Shown in pieces: positions 1 to 11,191 of a DNA stretch of 64,000 nt. Under the pieces are notes generated by a model. The model searched no databases. It was not told the origin of the DNA and saw only the letters and a list, made by a program, of their open reading frames with translations. Position numbers and translations under genes: made by a program. Source of the DNA: Pseudozyma flocculosa PF-1. Its lineage: Eukaryota > Basidiomycota > Ustilaginomycetes > Ustilaginales > Ustilaginaceae. Where the stretch lies: positions 154,780 to 218,779 of the forward strand of contig NW_006920889.1 of the NCBI RefSeq assembly GCF_000417875.1, in the 5' to 3' direction. Every line of letters starts with the position of its first letter. Position 1 is the stretch's first letter.

Positions 1-419
1 CGATGTGGTATCCGAAACCTTTGCTGACCCGTTCGAGGCTTCAGCGAAAACCCACTGTAGATGGAATAGTCCGTTGGCTGACGGCCACCTGACCATCCGT
101 TGAGGAGGGCGTTCCAGACCTGGTCATCTTGAGGCAGCATGTCTTTCATGGCAAGGCAGTGGCCGACCGTGACCCAAACGTCCCTGCCGGCCCCGTCCAT
201 GCGCCAGCGAGCCCCCTTGCCGTTGTAGCAGATCTGGTTCTGCTTGGTCTGGTCCCGCGCGGTGGGGTCGAGCTGCAGGCTGACCGTACCGAGTCCTACG
301 ATGCCGAAGGTGCTAAGAAGGATGTTGCCAGGCTGGGGCTTGACGTTGGCCGCGAAGCTCGTGGCACCACCCATCAGGGCGACGGCAGCGAGATAAGACA
401 GGTTCGAGCTGAGCTTCAT
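1..419 (-). CDS. Secreted protein of unknown function, 3' end beyond window
   Basis: An open frame starts at the ATG at 419 and runs off the left edge without a stop (139 complete codons). The N-terminus MKLSSNLSYLAAVALMGG followed by ATSFA-AN is a good signal peptide, with cleavage expected near residue 23, so the product is probably secreted. The mature part is rich in Gln, Gly and Trp and carries only two cysteines (about residues 74 and 102), with no catalytic motif that I recognise. Its codons end mostly in G or C, like the certain genes nearby. I do not know the family; an effector-like or cell-surface protein is possible but is only inference. The start is chosen because it is the first ATG and begins the signal peptide. 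Confidence 0.6.
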   Translation of the reverse strand, partial: MKLSSNLSYLAAVALMGGATSFAANVKPQPGNILLSTFGIVGLGTVSLQLDPTARDQTKQNQICYNGKGARWRMDGAGRDVWVTVGHCLAMKDMLPQDDQVWNALLNGWSGGRQPTDYSIYSGFSLKPRTGQQRFRIPH

Positions 420-995
420 GGCAGCAGGGGATCGAGAGTTTGCGTTGGGCGTAGACGTGTAGGGCGAGGAGCGGCAAATGATGGGGACGATGACTGAGGG
501 CTTGGAGATGATGGAGCCGCCTTGCCACGGAGAGCAGCTGCTACTTATGTTGGAAGGCACGTTCGACCTCGATCCCTTTGCGCCCAACATCCGAGCATCG
601 GCGGTGGCTGTGTAACTTGCAGTAGTATTCGGCCCGGGGAGCGAGGTGGGGGCGCCAACCGCGTTGCTCAGGCAACAAGGTGACCATGGCACCTGGTGGG
701 GCGATCTGTCACCCGAAGTCCTCTTCCGAGCCATCCTGCTATGTATCCTCAGCACACCGCTCACACTTCGGGTGCGGTGGGGACGGCGCTCGCACGTCGG
801 GTCGTACATGGAATATCAGGGCCTGCACCAAGTGTTCGCTTCTACCATTCGTTCTTCTAGTCGCCTAACTCTACATTTCGCCAGCTGAAGACCAAGGAGG
901 CCAGGATGAGCAGGCCCACCGCGAGCCACACTGCACGCGAGCCGCTCCCTTGCCTTGCACGCTCGTCCGCCGCTGCGTCCGACCGAAGACGATCC
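420..995. other. Intergenic region
   Basis: This stretch lies upstream of the left-edge secreted gene and downstream of the amidase. I see no coding frame with a plausible protein, no RNA gene and no repeat. Confidence 0.4.
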
Positions 996-2777
996 TCAAA
1001 AGGGCACGGGGATGATGCGCGACTTGTAGTTGCGCCACGTCGGCAGCTGGCGCTTCTGCTGGGTGCCCGACGTCTTCTGCAGGTCCTCGATGGCCGATGC
1101 GTAGCGGACCAGGGTGGCCTCGCTGAACGCGGTGCCCATCAGGCCGAGGCCGAAGGGCATGCCCGTCTCGGGCGTGACGCCGGCCGGCAGGTTGATGATC
1201 GGGTAGCCGGCCTGGGCGGCGACCTGGGGCGCCTGTGCCACCTCGGTGGGGATCAGGAGGAGGTCGACCTTGTCGCCCTTGTTGTACAGCGCGGCGTCGA
1301 TGCCGTCCTCGCGCGAGGCGCGGCGGCAGAAGTTGAGCGCCTGCCAGTAGGTCTCGTTGATCTCGCCCTTGGTGGCGAGCGAGGCGAGGAAGCCATCCTG
1401 GCCCGACGCAAACGCCGGGTGGGTGCCTGGGTTGCCGCCCTCGGCGCCGTCGTTGTCGTAGTTGTACTGCACAATGTCCTCGAGGCTCTTGATGTCGGTG
1501 TTGTTGAGCTCCGAGAGGTAGGTGCGGATGTTGTTGTAGAAGTCGACCTTGATGTAGGTGTACTCGCTCTCGTTGGGGTAGCCGCGCGTGGTGCCGTAGT
1601 CCCAGTTCCAGCCGTCGGGGCTGACGAGGAGCTTGCGCGTGGGGATCTCGGTGCCGTTGACGACCTCGGCGCCGGCGTCGCGGATCAGGCGGATCAGCTC
1701 GCCCAGCTGCTGCTGCTGCGTCGCGGGCGCGAGGCGCCAGAAGCTGTCCCACGGCACGCCGAAGCGGGCGCCGCGCAGCGCCGACTTGTCGGTGAGGAAA
1801 TGCTTGTAGCCGGTGGCCTTGGGCGGCACCTTGCCGACCTGGGCCGAGGTGGCATTGTCCCGCTTGTCGACGCCGTAGATGGCGTCGAGGACGTAGGTGG
1901 CGTCGCGCACCGTCTTGGCGTGGACGCCCACCGTGTCCTGGTTGAGCGACTCGGGCACCACGCCGGCGCGCGACGTCAGGCCGACGGTGGGCTTGATGCC
2001 GACGATGCCGTTGCGCGAGGCCGGGTTGACGACGGAGCCGTCGGTCTCGGTGCCGAGCGCAAAGGGAATCATGTTGGCGCCGACGGCGACGCCGCTGCCC
2101 GACGAGCTGCCGCCCGGGTTGACGACGAGGTTGTAGGCGCTCCTGCACTGGCCGCCGCGGCCCGAGTAGCCCTCGCTGTAGTTGTTGGTGCGCATGTCGG
2201 CCCACTCGGACAGGGTGGCCTTACCGAGGAGCAGGGCGCCGGCCTTGCGCAGCCGGTGGATGACGTGCGAGTCGCGCGGCAGCACCGATCCGAGCAGCGA
2301 CCACGAGCCGGCGGTGGTCTCCATCTTGTCCTTGGTGCCGATGTTGTCCTTGACGATGAAGGGGACGCCGTGGAGGGGTCCGCGGACGTTGCCCTGCTTG
2401 CGCTCCTCGTCGAGGGCGGCGGCGATGGTCATGAGGTCCGGGTTGTGCTCCATGATGGCGTTGACGTAGCCGTCGACCTGGTTGATGCGCTGGAGGTAGC
2501 ACTGGGCCACCTGCTGCGACGTGAGCTTGCCGGACGACATCCACGACTGGATCTGGTCGATGTCGACCTCTTCAAAGTTGACGCCGTGGCAGTCCTCGAC
2601 GGGGAAGAGCTTGGAGCCATCCTGGCCGTTCCTGGGGAATTCGTAGGGGAAGGGCTTGCCGAGCACCTGCGACGAGACGAGAACGTCGGTGTCGGCGCGC
2701 CGCCCGGGTGCGTAGCTCGCCGAGACGGCGACGGCCGTCGTGGCCGCCAGCGGGAGGAGGGTGTTGAGACGGACCAT
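996..2777 (-). CDS. Secreted amidase, amidase-signature family
   Basis: A single exon encodes 593 residues. The start at 2777 (MVRLNTLLPLAATTAVAV) gives a signal peptide; the frame stays open further upstream, but that part lacks protein character. The amidase-signature fold is clear: the catalytic Lys lies in PFIVKDNIG (K143), the cis-Ser in GGSSSGSG near residue 224, and the nucleophile Ser in GTETDGS (S248), followed by GIVGIKPT. The spacing closely matches fatty-acid amide hydrolase and bacterial amidases. Such enzymes hydrolyse carboxamides to acid and ammonia by a Ser-cisSer-Lys triad. The substrate cannot be read from sequence; a secreted fungal member could serve nitrogen scavenging. 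No intron is seen and the catalytic residues are intact. Confidence 0.92.
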   Translation of the reverse strand: MVRLNTLLPLAATTAVAVSASYAPGRRADTDVLVSSQVLGKPFPYEFPRNGQDGSKLFPVEDCHGVNFEEVDIDQIQSWMSSGKLTSQQVAQCYLQRINQVDGYVNAIMEHNPDLMTIAAALDEERKQGNVRGPLHGVPFIVKDNIGTKDKMETTAGSWSLLGSVLPRDSHVIHRLRKAGALLLGKATLSEWADMRTNNYSEGYSGRGGQCRSAYNLVVNPGGSSSGSGVAVGANMIPFALGTETDGSVVNPASRNGIVGIKPTVGLTSRAGVVPESLNQDTVGVHAKTVRDATYVLDAIYGVDKRDNATSAQVGKVPPKATGYKHFLTDKSALRGARFGVPWDSFWRLAPATQQQQLGELIRLIRDAGAEVVNGTEIPTRKLLVSPDGWNWDYGTTRGYPNESEYTYIKVDFYNNIRTYLSELNNTDIKSLEDIVQYNYDNDGAEGGNPGTHPAFASGQDGFLASLATKGEINETYWQALNFCRRASREDGIDAALYNKGDKVDLLLIPTEVAQAPQVAAQAGYPIINLPAGVTPETGMPFGLGLMGTAFSEATLVRYASAIEDLQKTSGTQQKRQLPTWRNYKSRIIPVPF

Positions 2778-5700
2778 GGCTGGTCGGAGAGGAGGAGGAG
2801 GGAGGCGAGGTTCGGAGCGGAAGCGTTGGAGGCCGAGGTCGTGTGCGATGAGCCGGACGCTGGGTGATGGAGTTATAAGGCAGGCCAGACGAGGTGGCGA
2901 ATGAGCAACGGCACGGAGGAACGGACGAAGAGGCCACAGACGACGGCGGTCGTTGTTCGTCAAGGGAAAGTCAGGCCAGGCCCAAGGGGGGGGGGCATGG
3001 CATGGATGGGACCTGCAGACCGCCACGACCCCAGGGACCGGCGGCAGGGGTTTTGCCGCCTATTTCGAGGCGGGCGCTCTGCTCGTCTTTCTCGGCGGGG
3101 CCAGGACACCTCGCCCTCGCCTCGTGGAGCGCCGCGCGGGTGTTGTTGCTCTGATCTTTCCTTCTTGCTTCTTCGCACGCCGCTCGCTTCATTCTTCATC
3201 AAAGAGGTCCGCGGCCATACCGCAACGCTCTAGGTTTTGCCAAGGCAAGGCGAACGTCGTTTGTGTGTTGTGTCACCTACCGGCACGAGGCTGGCGAGGC
3301 CTGCCGTAAGGACGGATGGGCACCAGACGCTTCGGCAGGAAGGACGCGCGCGCGCCGTGTTGCGGTACAGACAGCAGGGGGCTGGGCTGGGCTCCGCGCG
3401 GGACCACATGGATGAGGCGAGGGTGGTCAACAACGGCGGCGGTCAAGTCGGGGAACAAAAGGGCAGACCGAGAAGCGGCCGGTACGTGTATGGCCGTGCC
3501 GTGGCGTCGATCCTTGCATCGCCTTTTGAGTTGTTTGCTCGTCGACAAGGCGGAGGGGTCGTCCTGCGTTGTAGCGGAGGTCATACATACATGTATGGAG
3601 CACGCCGACGAGCGGAACCCAACCCTGGCAACCATGCTTGTTCCTTGACCTGTTCTCTTGCTTGCGGCCAGCAGGCAACCCCCTTCGGCTCCGCGACACC
3701 GATGGCAAGCTCTAGATTGCTACCACTGGCCCTGTCAGCCCTTGGACTCAAGCGTCCCACGACTGAGCTTGGATCGGCTCTCAAGTACCACACTGCCACC
3801 CTTCGACGGAACAGCATGCCTCTACGTGACCCGGGCGCACGTATGACCATGCAATCAACGATCGAGGGTTGCGTGCGGCGAACAAAGCCAGCAACAGCTG
3901 AAGGTGCGCCGGGTGGCAGGCTGCGTTTGGATTGAAGTAAGCAAGCAACCAGCTGTACACGCGTACGTACACATGTTGCTGATGGTCGTGCGGTACATAC
4001 GGCCGACCAAGATCAGGCTGGCGAGCAGGAAGGGGAGAGGAGCGTTCCATGGAAGCGACCTAGATTCGTAAAACCGCCTGTGCGCCCGCCTGCCTGCGTG
4101 CATCTTCGTTCTCTCCCTTAAATTCTCGAGCGTACCGTACCACGGCCTCGCAGATCGCAAAGGCCGGGGGGGCAGACCTGCCTGGAAAGCGCAACGTGGA
4201 CGTGCGCAAATCTCGCGCGCTTGGCCTGGCCTGGTCTCATCTCGCCCTCCTGCCCTTGCTCGCCAACCTTCTTCGCCGTCTCTCGCTACCAAGTGGCAGC
4301 AGGCCTCTAGCGTGTGCACATGTACGTCGGCACACTGTTCCGATCCAACGCCCCTTGCCCATGTCCCGAAAACACGGACGTCGGCTGTTGTCTGTTCCCA
4401 CGTTCGGGGATCCGAAGCGGGAGCCAGCCAGCAGCTGCGGCAAATCCCACGAGCCCACGTTCATTATCGGTACCACCGTGCGCTGCCCGATTGTTCACTT
4501 CGCCGGCGGTTGAAGGGCTTTTCGATGCCGTCCACAGCCCTTTTGTCGGCGCTGAGATCTCTGGGGGGCGCGAGGATTGCCAGTGTCGACTTCCTCTCCG
4601 GTCAAGATCGCCGCCCTTGTACATACGCTCCAAATCGTAGCTGTCTGGCTGAATTAATGGGCGGCGAGGTGCGCCTTTCCAAAGGAACGGTAAGCGAGCG
4701 CGTACCTACATGGTCCGTGAGAGCTCGTCGGTCGGCCGTGCATCGCTCGGTGGGCACCGGGCCGTTGGCAGACAGCGCGGCCGTATAGCACCGATTCGAG
4801 CCGATGCTGGCAGGCTCGGTGCCGTGCTGCCGCTGCGCCGCCCCTCGCCCTTGCAGCGAGCGAGAGGCACATTGAACGAGCATACGTAATCCGCGCACGA
4901 CAACGGCGACGGCAAACAACCAAAAGCCGCTGGTCGCGAGCAGACGGCGGCGACGAGTAACTCCGTCCAGCCAAGCCCCTAAGGGTTCGTTTCGGATGGT
5001 CGAGTGGTCGTGTGGGAGGAGCGGGACGAGGAAAAGGGAAAACACGCGGATACCAAACGAAGCGAGGGCGGCCCGAGGGGAAAGGAGCCAGGTAGCGAGC
5101 GGCAGTGTTAGGGATCACCGAGCCAGCAGAACAGCGTGCCGGGCGGAGAGCGAATCTGTCAAACGAAGTTCCCGACCGTGCGGCGGTTGCTGCTTGCTTC
5201 TGTCTGGAAAGGGAGGACTTTGAATTCACGGACTGTCAGCGCTGTCTGGTGTGCACCGACGATCCCCTTGAAAGGTTTACCAGAAGGCGGGTCAAGGACT
5301 GGGGGGTTCGTGCTGCTGAAGACCGACGACTGCTGATACGGTACGTGGATATAGTTATGCACCGAAGCATGCATGGGAAGCGGCGACGACAACGACGACG
5401 ACGACGCCGTCACACCACCACCAATGGCGGACATGACCGAAAAGCCGGGCCGAGGGCCGAACCGGTCAAAGGCAGGACGGCCCATCGACGTTTGCCGTGT
5501 GCCGCCGTCGCTTGCCGAGATCGATCGTCTGCAAGGGGCAGAGGCTATCTGTCTGTGTGTGTGTGTGCGTCCATCTGCTGCTGCTTTCCGCCGTCTTCGG
5601 CCGCCTCTTCGCATCGTTTCCAAGCAGCGCCGATCCACGAAGCTGTGGCGCAGTGCAAGGTATCGATTTCTATGGGCTCTTGTGGCTGGGCTTTGCGTTC

Positions 5701-8198
5701 CATGAAGAGCCCATCATGGCAGGTGCAATCGATCCCGTGCACAGATGCAAGGGCGTCGACAACAAACGCCTCCGGCCGCACAGAAGGCGGCGATCAAGGC
5801 CGCCACACCGTCAACTTCGGTCTCTCGTCATACATGCTGGCTGCGGCAATGGTATCAAGAAGTCGAAGTCGCTCTCTCATTCCTCCGGGCCGCCGCAGCG
5901 ATCGATGCTCTTGGATGTTTGGGTAAAGGCAGGGCCTACCGAATGCGCGACTCCCGTTCGGGCGGCGGATGCCAACGGGCCGGCCTTCGGGAACGTCAAT
6001 CTTGGTCGGGACACTTCTTGGCTCCGATGAGGGTCCCAAGCGAAGCGCTAGGCTCAATCGGGGTTCGAGACACCACGAGGGTCCCTGCCGTGCCCTAGCC
6101 TGCCTCCTCTCAGGTTAGGGCCCACGTTTGAGGAGGAAAAAGCCAAGCAGCCAAGCATGTCTCCCGCCCTGACGAAACCGGCTCCTCGCCCATCGTCCAT
6201 CCATCGCCTGGGCCTGGCGGCTTTGCCCGGCCTGCCTCTTTCGGGCCCCGTGTCTTGGCGAGACGAGTGTTTTCAATCACCCCAGCACGGCTTACGGCAG
6301 GCCATGATCGAATGATGCTGGTCCGAGAAACAATAATGTCAATGGGAGCGCGGAACGAAGCTGACCAGCAGCCACATGCGAGGAAACAAGGGACAGAAGA
6401 GAAGAAAAAAATCTTCCGGCTTGCCCTGCGTCGCCGATGCGGTACCCGTACCTGTTTGGCCGAATCCAGCTCGCTCGACGTTTTGGGCGGCCAACACCGT
6501 TTCGGCCCTCGATACTCTGCGATGCCGCCTGAGCAGTACGAGCAGCGCTCTTGCCGGCGCGACATGATCCGGCCCTTCCGCTGCGGTCCTCGTCAACCTC
6601 CGCTCGTCGTCAGCGGCTCGTCGAGCAGTACAGCACTTTAGTCGCTCAGCCGGCTCGAAACGTTCCGACACTCTCGTCGCCGCCGCCTTGTGGTGCACTG
6701 GTGCCTCCACTCGCTGGCTGATACCTGCCACCGGTACAACGCTCGATGCTCGATCCGGAAGGTCGCAGTCGTCGACACAAACGCACGCGCCGTCATGCCC
6801 GCTGCTGTCCAAATGCCGCCTCGCGGCCTCGAAACCCGTTCCACCCCCCTTCCTCGCTGATGATCCAGCAGCTAGTGTGTGGTGCGCCCGTGAGACAGAG
6901 AACAACCCAGACCGGACCGAAAGTCGCCTGCCATGCGTACCCCTGCCCCCCTTCGACGTCTTTGCGTGCGTGCATGGCTGTTCCCTCGCTGCTCGACATC
7001 GCCGCTGCCGCGCGTACCGTACCTGCCTGACCTGCTCCTCGAGGAAGCCGTCTGCCGTACATGGCATAGCATAGCATCGTTGCCGCCCTCTTGCGTGTGA
7101 AGACGCCCAGTACGTACATCGAACAGGCCTTCCATCTTTTCGCCTAGTCCCCGTTCCCCGTGTACGACATCGTTGCCCATCTGCAGCCTCGACTTCGCCT
7201 CCAACGATATCGTACCACGGCCTCGCCATTCTCCTGTCCACGCTGCCTCTCTTCTCTGCTTCGCTTCCCACTACCTAACCCTCCCTCTCTCCTCATCCCC
7301 TCCTCCCTTCCCTAGGCATCGCTGCTTCTCTGCCTCTCGTTCTCTCTTCCCTGCGCCTGCCCGCCGCACCACACTGCATCGACACCGCACGCACGCCGAC
7401 CGTCTGTATCTCTTCGCACGGGCAACACGCCGCGTGCCTACATTAGTCCGTTCCTCGCCATCTGACAGCAGTGACAGGGCGCTGGCAGCAGGCACGTACG
7501 CACGTCGCTGCTCGTTTCGATCTTGCGCCCGCCCGTCGACCGGGGCCGCAGCGACATTCGCAGGCTAGTGGACCGCCCATAGAAACCGGCAAAGAACGTC
7601 CATCGACAGCCGATCGACCCATCCTTGCCTCCCCGACTCTCTCCCTAGGCCTATCACGAGCTCGAGCGAGATCCCCCTGTCGGCGCCGGCGTCGTCTGTC
7701 GTTCTCTCCCTTCAGCATCAAGGTCAATCGCAACCGGCCTGCATTTGCACACCAGCACGCCCACCGCACCACGACACCGGTCTCTTCCGCCCACCCGCGT
7801 CGCGCCGTTCCCCCAACCTCGACCTCGCGTTGACCTGAGCCTTTGTCGACGTGCACCTCGAAGCGAGGAACCCCCATCCACCCTCGACGGGATGCAACAC
7901 GTTGGTCGTCGGTAGCCGCGCTGTGCCCAACCCTTCGTTTCCCTCGTCTGGCCCGCTCCGAGGATCCTGCGTCGAAGCAACAGAAGCGACACCGTCTCCT
8001 CGTTTGCAGGGCGCATAACTGGCCATCTCGCAGCAAGATCCTACACCTCGCCCAACGTCGATGAAGCCTTAAAAAGGCCTGACGCCGGCATTTGCAAACC
8101 ATCCTCGCCATCTTTGTCCTTGTCCCCGTCCACCCGGTCGCTCCTCCATCCTCGACCCATCCGTTCACTTCCCCTGCCGCTCGCAGTCGACGGTCAAC
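2778..8198. other. Long gene-poor region (5.4 kb)
   Basis: No convincing gene is visible. Several open frames of 200-310 codons exist on both strands (for example 5105-5926 plus and 6339-7271 minus), but they are basic, low in hydrophobic runs and resemble no domain. They fit chance openness in GC-rich DNA. Scattered CATACATA/GTACGTAC words and a pyrimidine-rich tract (about 7260-7330) occur. The right end must hold the promoter and 5' UTR of the membrane-protein gene that starts at 8199. An unrecognised small or non-coding gene cannot be excluded. Confidence 0.4.
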
Positions 8199-9686
8199 AT
8201 GGCGGCGGTCCTCATCGAGCCGACGACCTACTCGGTCACGCCGACCGCGTTCGCCACCGGCGTGCCCAAGGCGGTGCAGAGCGCCTACAACGCCGGGCGC
8301 ATCCCTCCGGATGTGCCCATCTCGCGCTTCCTCGAGTCGCAGGACTCGGGCGCGCTGGCGTTCATCTACTTCTTCATCATCTTTGCTACGCTCCTCGTCC
8401 TGCTCCGTCTCTTTTCGCGCTCCTTCCTGGCCAACTTCACCGGGCCCGACGACTGGCTGGCGGCGCTCACGATCCCGTTCTACGTCGCGTTCGGCGCGCT
8501 CTGCATCATCCTCATCAAGATCGGGTCCGGCCGGCACATCGAGTGGATTCAATACGTCATGGATCAACCGATGAATTCATACTCGGAACGGCTCGACTTC
8601 TACGCACATCTACTCTACACGACGGCGCTGTGGATCTGTCGGCTAAGCGGTCTGGCTTTTTACCACCGCCTCTGCCGCAACATCCCGCGGATGGGTGTGG
8701 CCATCTGGTCGACCGTGGCCTTTGTCACTGCAGGCTTCATCGTCCAATTCCTCCTCATTCTCCTCCATTGCCTCCCTGTGACCGACCTATGGCCGTATGT
8801 GTGGCAACCAGAGGTCCTCAACTATACCTGCATGCTCTGGCAGGTCATCTATACCACCAACTCGGCCATCTCGCTCCTTTCCGATATTCTCATCTTTACG
8901 ATCCCGGCGTGGGTCATTGCCTCGCTCAAGGGCACCGACTCGAGCATCCGCATCAAGCTCATTCTCATCCTCTGTCCCGGCGTGCTGACGACCATGTGAG
9001 TATACCTCGGTGATGGTCCGGAGCGGCGCCGCTCGCCGTCGCGTCCGACGCGCTGTGAGGAAAATTGCGCGCAGCTCGACTGACTCTCCCTTCCTCGCCG
9101 CCTCTACCGTCCTTCTTCCTCTCGCTCCGCCAGTGTCTCGATCGCGAGGCTGGTGTTCGTCATCATCTCCGGCTTTGACGCGGCCGACCAGAGCTGGCTC
9201 TACTCGCCGCTGCTCGCCATCGAGGTGGCCGAGATGGGGACGACGATGATCGCGCTGAGCGCTCCCGGCATCAACCTCTTCTTCCACCGCGTCACGGGCA
9301 AGGGACCTTCGTTCCGCTCCACCCGCGGCGGAGACACGTCCAAGTCGCGCTCGGGCGGCTCGGTACCCATGTACCACTATTCGCGGGATACCAAGGTGCG
9401 CGTCGACCGTATCGGCCGCGAGCGGTTGGCGGGCCAGTTGAGCCCCGAGCTGCCGCCGCGACACCACCCCTCCGCCCTCGTCGAGGACGGCACGGATCCC
9501 GCCAAGCTCGCCGAACTCGACCGCGCCGCCAGCCCTCACTCTGCCACGCCCTTCGCCAACGGGATCTACGTCCAGGGTGCGAGGAGCGACGCGGAACATG
9601 GGCCCGACTCCGAAAAGGGCCTGTACGAGGACGACGACGACGACGAAGAGCCCTACTTCTACAACGCCACGCGGTCCCGTCACTGA
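8199..9686 (+). CDS. Seven-transmembrane protein of the fungal rhodopsin-domain (SAT4-like) family
   Basis: Two exons, 8199-8995 and 9134-9686, are separated by a 138-nt intron (GTGAGT donor, CAG acceptor) that joins TTI to VSIARLVF. The product is 449 residues. Seven hydrophobic segments are visible. Family hallmarks are LRLFSR before the first loop, GPDDWL, the HCLPVTDLW loop with the conserved C-x-P, and SDILIFTIPAWVI followed by SIRIKLILIL and IARLVF. The C-terminal tail is about 150 residues, hydrophilic, and ends in an acidic run (DDDDDEEP). Members are plasma-membrane or endomembrane proteins of unclear biochemical role; despite the Pfam name they bind no known retinal, and no Schiff-base Lys is evident here. 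Confidence 0.85.
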
Positions 9687-9940
9687 GTGTGTCGCGGTCG
9701 CCCCCCCTCCCCTCTTTTCAGGCCGATGTCCCTGCCTGGCCCCTCTCCTCTCCCCTCACCAACCTCCCCTCCCCTCCTTCCCCCGTAGTCCAACGCCGTC
9801 GTTCCTTTTGTGCCCCGTCACCCGCCCGCCCTGAATTCCCCGGTCGATTCTGTACACTTAGCTTTGTATCCAGCAGCGATTCAAAACCATCTCCGAGACG
9901 GGACGTAATCTGATCTTGCAGCCGCTCTCTGACTGATTCC

Positions 9941-9988
9941 GCTCTCGACGCACGGGGGGGAGTGGGACGAAGACTGATGACAAACGTC
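9941..9988 (+). repeat. Left copy of an imperfect direct repeat flanking the island
   Basis: Fifteen bases starting at 9941 (GCTCTCGACGCACGG) recur exactly at 15737, and the following ~30 bases align with small gaps, ending in GACAAACRTC. The two copies bracket the whole mobile island. Confidence 0.4.
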
Positions 9989-10261
9989 AAGGATGTCGTG
10001 TGGTTGTTGCGGGCCCTTGACTGCAGCAGTGAACCACTGATGCAGCTTGTTGATGCAGCCACTCTTCGCAGCTGATGAAGAAGGTGATGTTGTTCACATC
10101 ACTGTGCTTGTGCAGACACAATCTTATCAATCAATAGTGTATAGAAGCTGACATCAGTAGATGCAGGTTGTTGTTGTTGCTTTAGGAGGCAGTAGAACTT
10201 TAAAAAGATGGCAAGCCTCCTAATGGTTCCTCTTCCAAGCCATCCAATCCCACATTGTGTT

Positions 10262-10281
10262 TGTGTGTGTGTGTGTGTGTT
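10262..10281. repeat. (TG)n microsatellite
   Basis: About ten TG units inside the lower-GC island. Confidence 0.9.
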
Positions 10282-10388
10282 ATCCTGGCAGGCTTACCAA
10301 TGACTTGGAAGTAGCCTGCGCCATGGAAGAAGGCATCAGCACAAGGCCTAGTACCCCTCCAACCTGGCAGACAGCCTGTGCCAAGTAA

Positions 10389-11090
10389 CTGCAAGACCTG
10401 CTGGCTGCAGACATCCAGAATGCCCAAGATGTCCTCAGGATGCGCAGGATCACACAGGCCATTGCCAACAACAAGATTCAAGAAGAGCGCCAAGACCACA
10501 GTCAAGAAGATGACCAAGGCCTCGGATGCTGGCTGTCTACTTGAGTTGCAGCCCATGTTGATAGCTACCGCAAGGTCAACTTCAGCCATACCAACAGCAT
10601 CAGGTTCTCACCATACCTGCACCAACTCTCGCTGGTAGCAGACGGTTGCCAAGAGGAGCTTATCCACAGCCTCGGTCAAGACAGCCGATTCCAAGTCTCC
10701 CACTTGTGCCACCATGGTGGCTGCTTCAACCCTGACCACCTGGTTGTCGAGCCAAGCCAGCTCAACCGCAACTCCTGCAGCACATACCTTGCACCTCTCT
10801 CTGCCAAAGACACCATTCCCCCAACCCACAGGGAGGCACTCACTTATATGGTCAGCTGGCCTTTGATGTATGATGTAGATTCAAGAGTGGCTGCTCACAG
10901 CCTTCCTGCTAATTTTGACGCTTGCAAAAATGCAGCCAGGGGAAAGGCTGAGCAAGTACTTTGTCCCAGCACAAGCGGTTCAGCTGGCAGGCAGATGCAG
11001 CTGCTATCCAGGGCACTGTCCTGCTGTACATCACTACAGCTACACCTGACAGCATTTTGGCTTGGCATCACAGTCTTGGCAAGATTGTAA
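10389..11090 (+). pseudogene. Decayed homing-endonuclease gene with I-PpoI-type His-Cys box
   Basis: One frame is open from 10389 to 11090 except for a TGA at 10542. After that stop it encodes SHLCHHGGCFNPDHLVVE (10698-10751) and then PSQLNRNSC. The spacing of H, C-x4-C-x4-H and a later N matches the His-Cys box of I-PpoI: general-base His, zinc ligands Cys-Cys-His, and the metal-binding Asn nine residues after the ligand His. This is the fungal family often annotated as zinc-binding loop region of homing endonuclease. Nothing shows an intact start, and a second frame takes over after about 10930, so the copy looks dead or frameshifted. The core residues are, however, all preserved. It lies in lower-GC DNA beside other mobile sequence. 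Confidence 0.65.
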
Positions 11091-11191
11091 AGCAGCTCCA
11101 GGGTGGCCAAGCCAACCAGAGGATGGAGGTGCTGGGACAAGCTAATGGAGACACCTTTTCTGTATCCCAGCAAGACATAGCTAACAACTAG
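10934..11191 (+). pseudogene. Copia-Gag-like fragment
   Basis: A frame distinct from the endonuclease frame runs to a TAG at 11189-11191. It contains SWQADAAAIQGTVLLYITT followed by ILAWHHSLGKIVKQLQGG. The pattern W-x-aDA-x-x-I-x-x-x-l-l-x-y-I with a following aW-x-x-L resembles the N-terminal Gag region (UBN2 type) of Ty1/copia retroelements. It is short, has no initiator context and directly follows the endonuclease remnant, so it is either a separate scrap or the frameshifted tail of the same element. The assignment is by eye only. Confidence 0.35.

Larger units (their letters stand above)
9687..10388. other. 3' flank of the membrane-protein gene and edge of mobile island
   Basis: The first ~250 bases are C/T-rich and fit a 3' UTR. 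From about 9940 the composition changes: GC falls and words such as TTGATGCAGC appear. This marks the start of the mobile-element island. A (TG)n run lies at 10262-10281. No gene is seen. Confidence 0.45.

Noticed and set aside
906..2867. Plus-strand open frame of 653 codons opposite the amidase
   Set aside because: It is the antisense shadow of a gene with an intact catalytic triad; its composition (Val/Gly/Arg/Asp-rich) is typical of reversed GC-rich codons.
5105..5926. Plus-strand frame of 273 codons
   Set aside because: Very Arg/Ser-rich, no hydrophobic core or motif, and codon positions show no coding bias.
6040..6090. GGGTTCGAGAC as a possible tRNA B box
   Set aside because: No pairing T stem, acceptor stem or anticodon arm could be found around it.
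6339..7271. Minus-strand frame of 310 codons
   Set aside because: Low-complexity Arg/Gly/Ala composition without domain or signal; fits chance openness.
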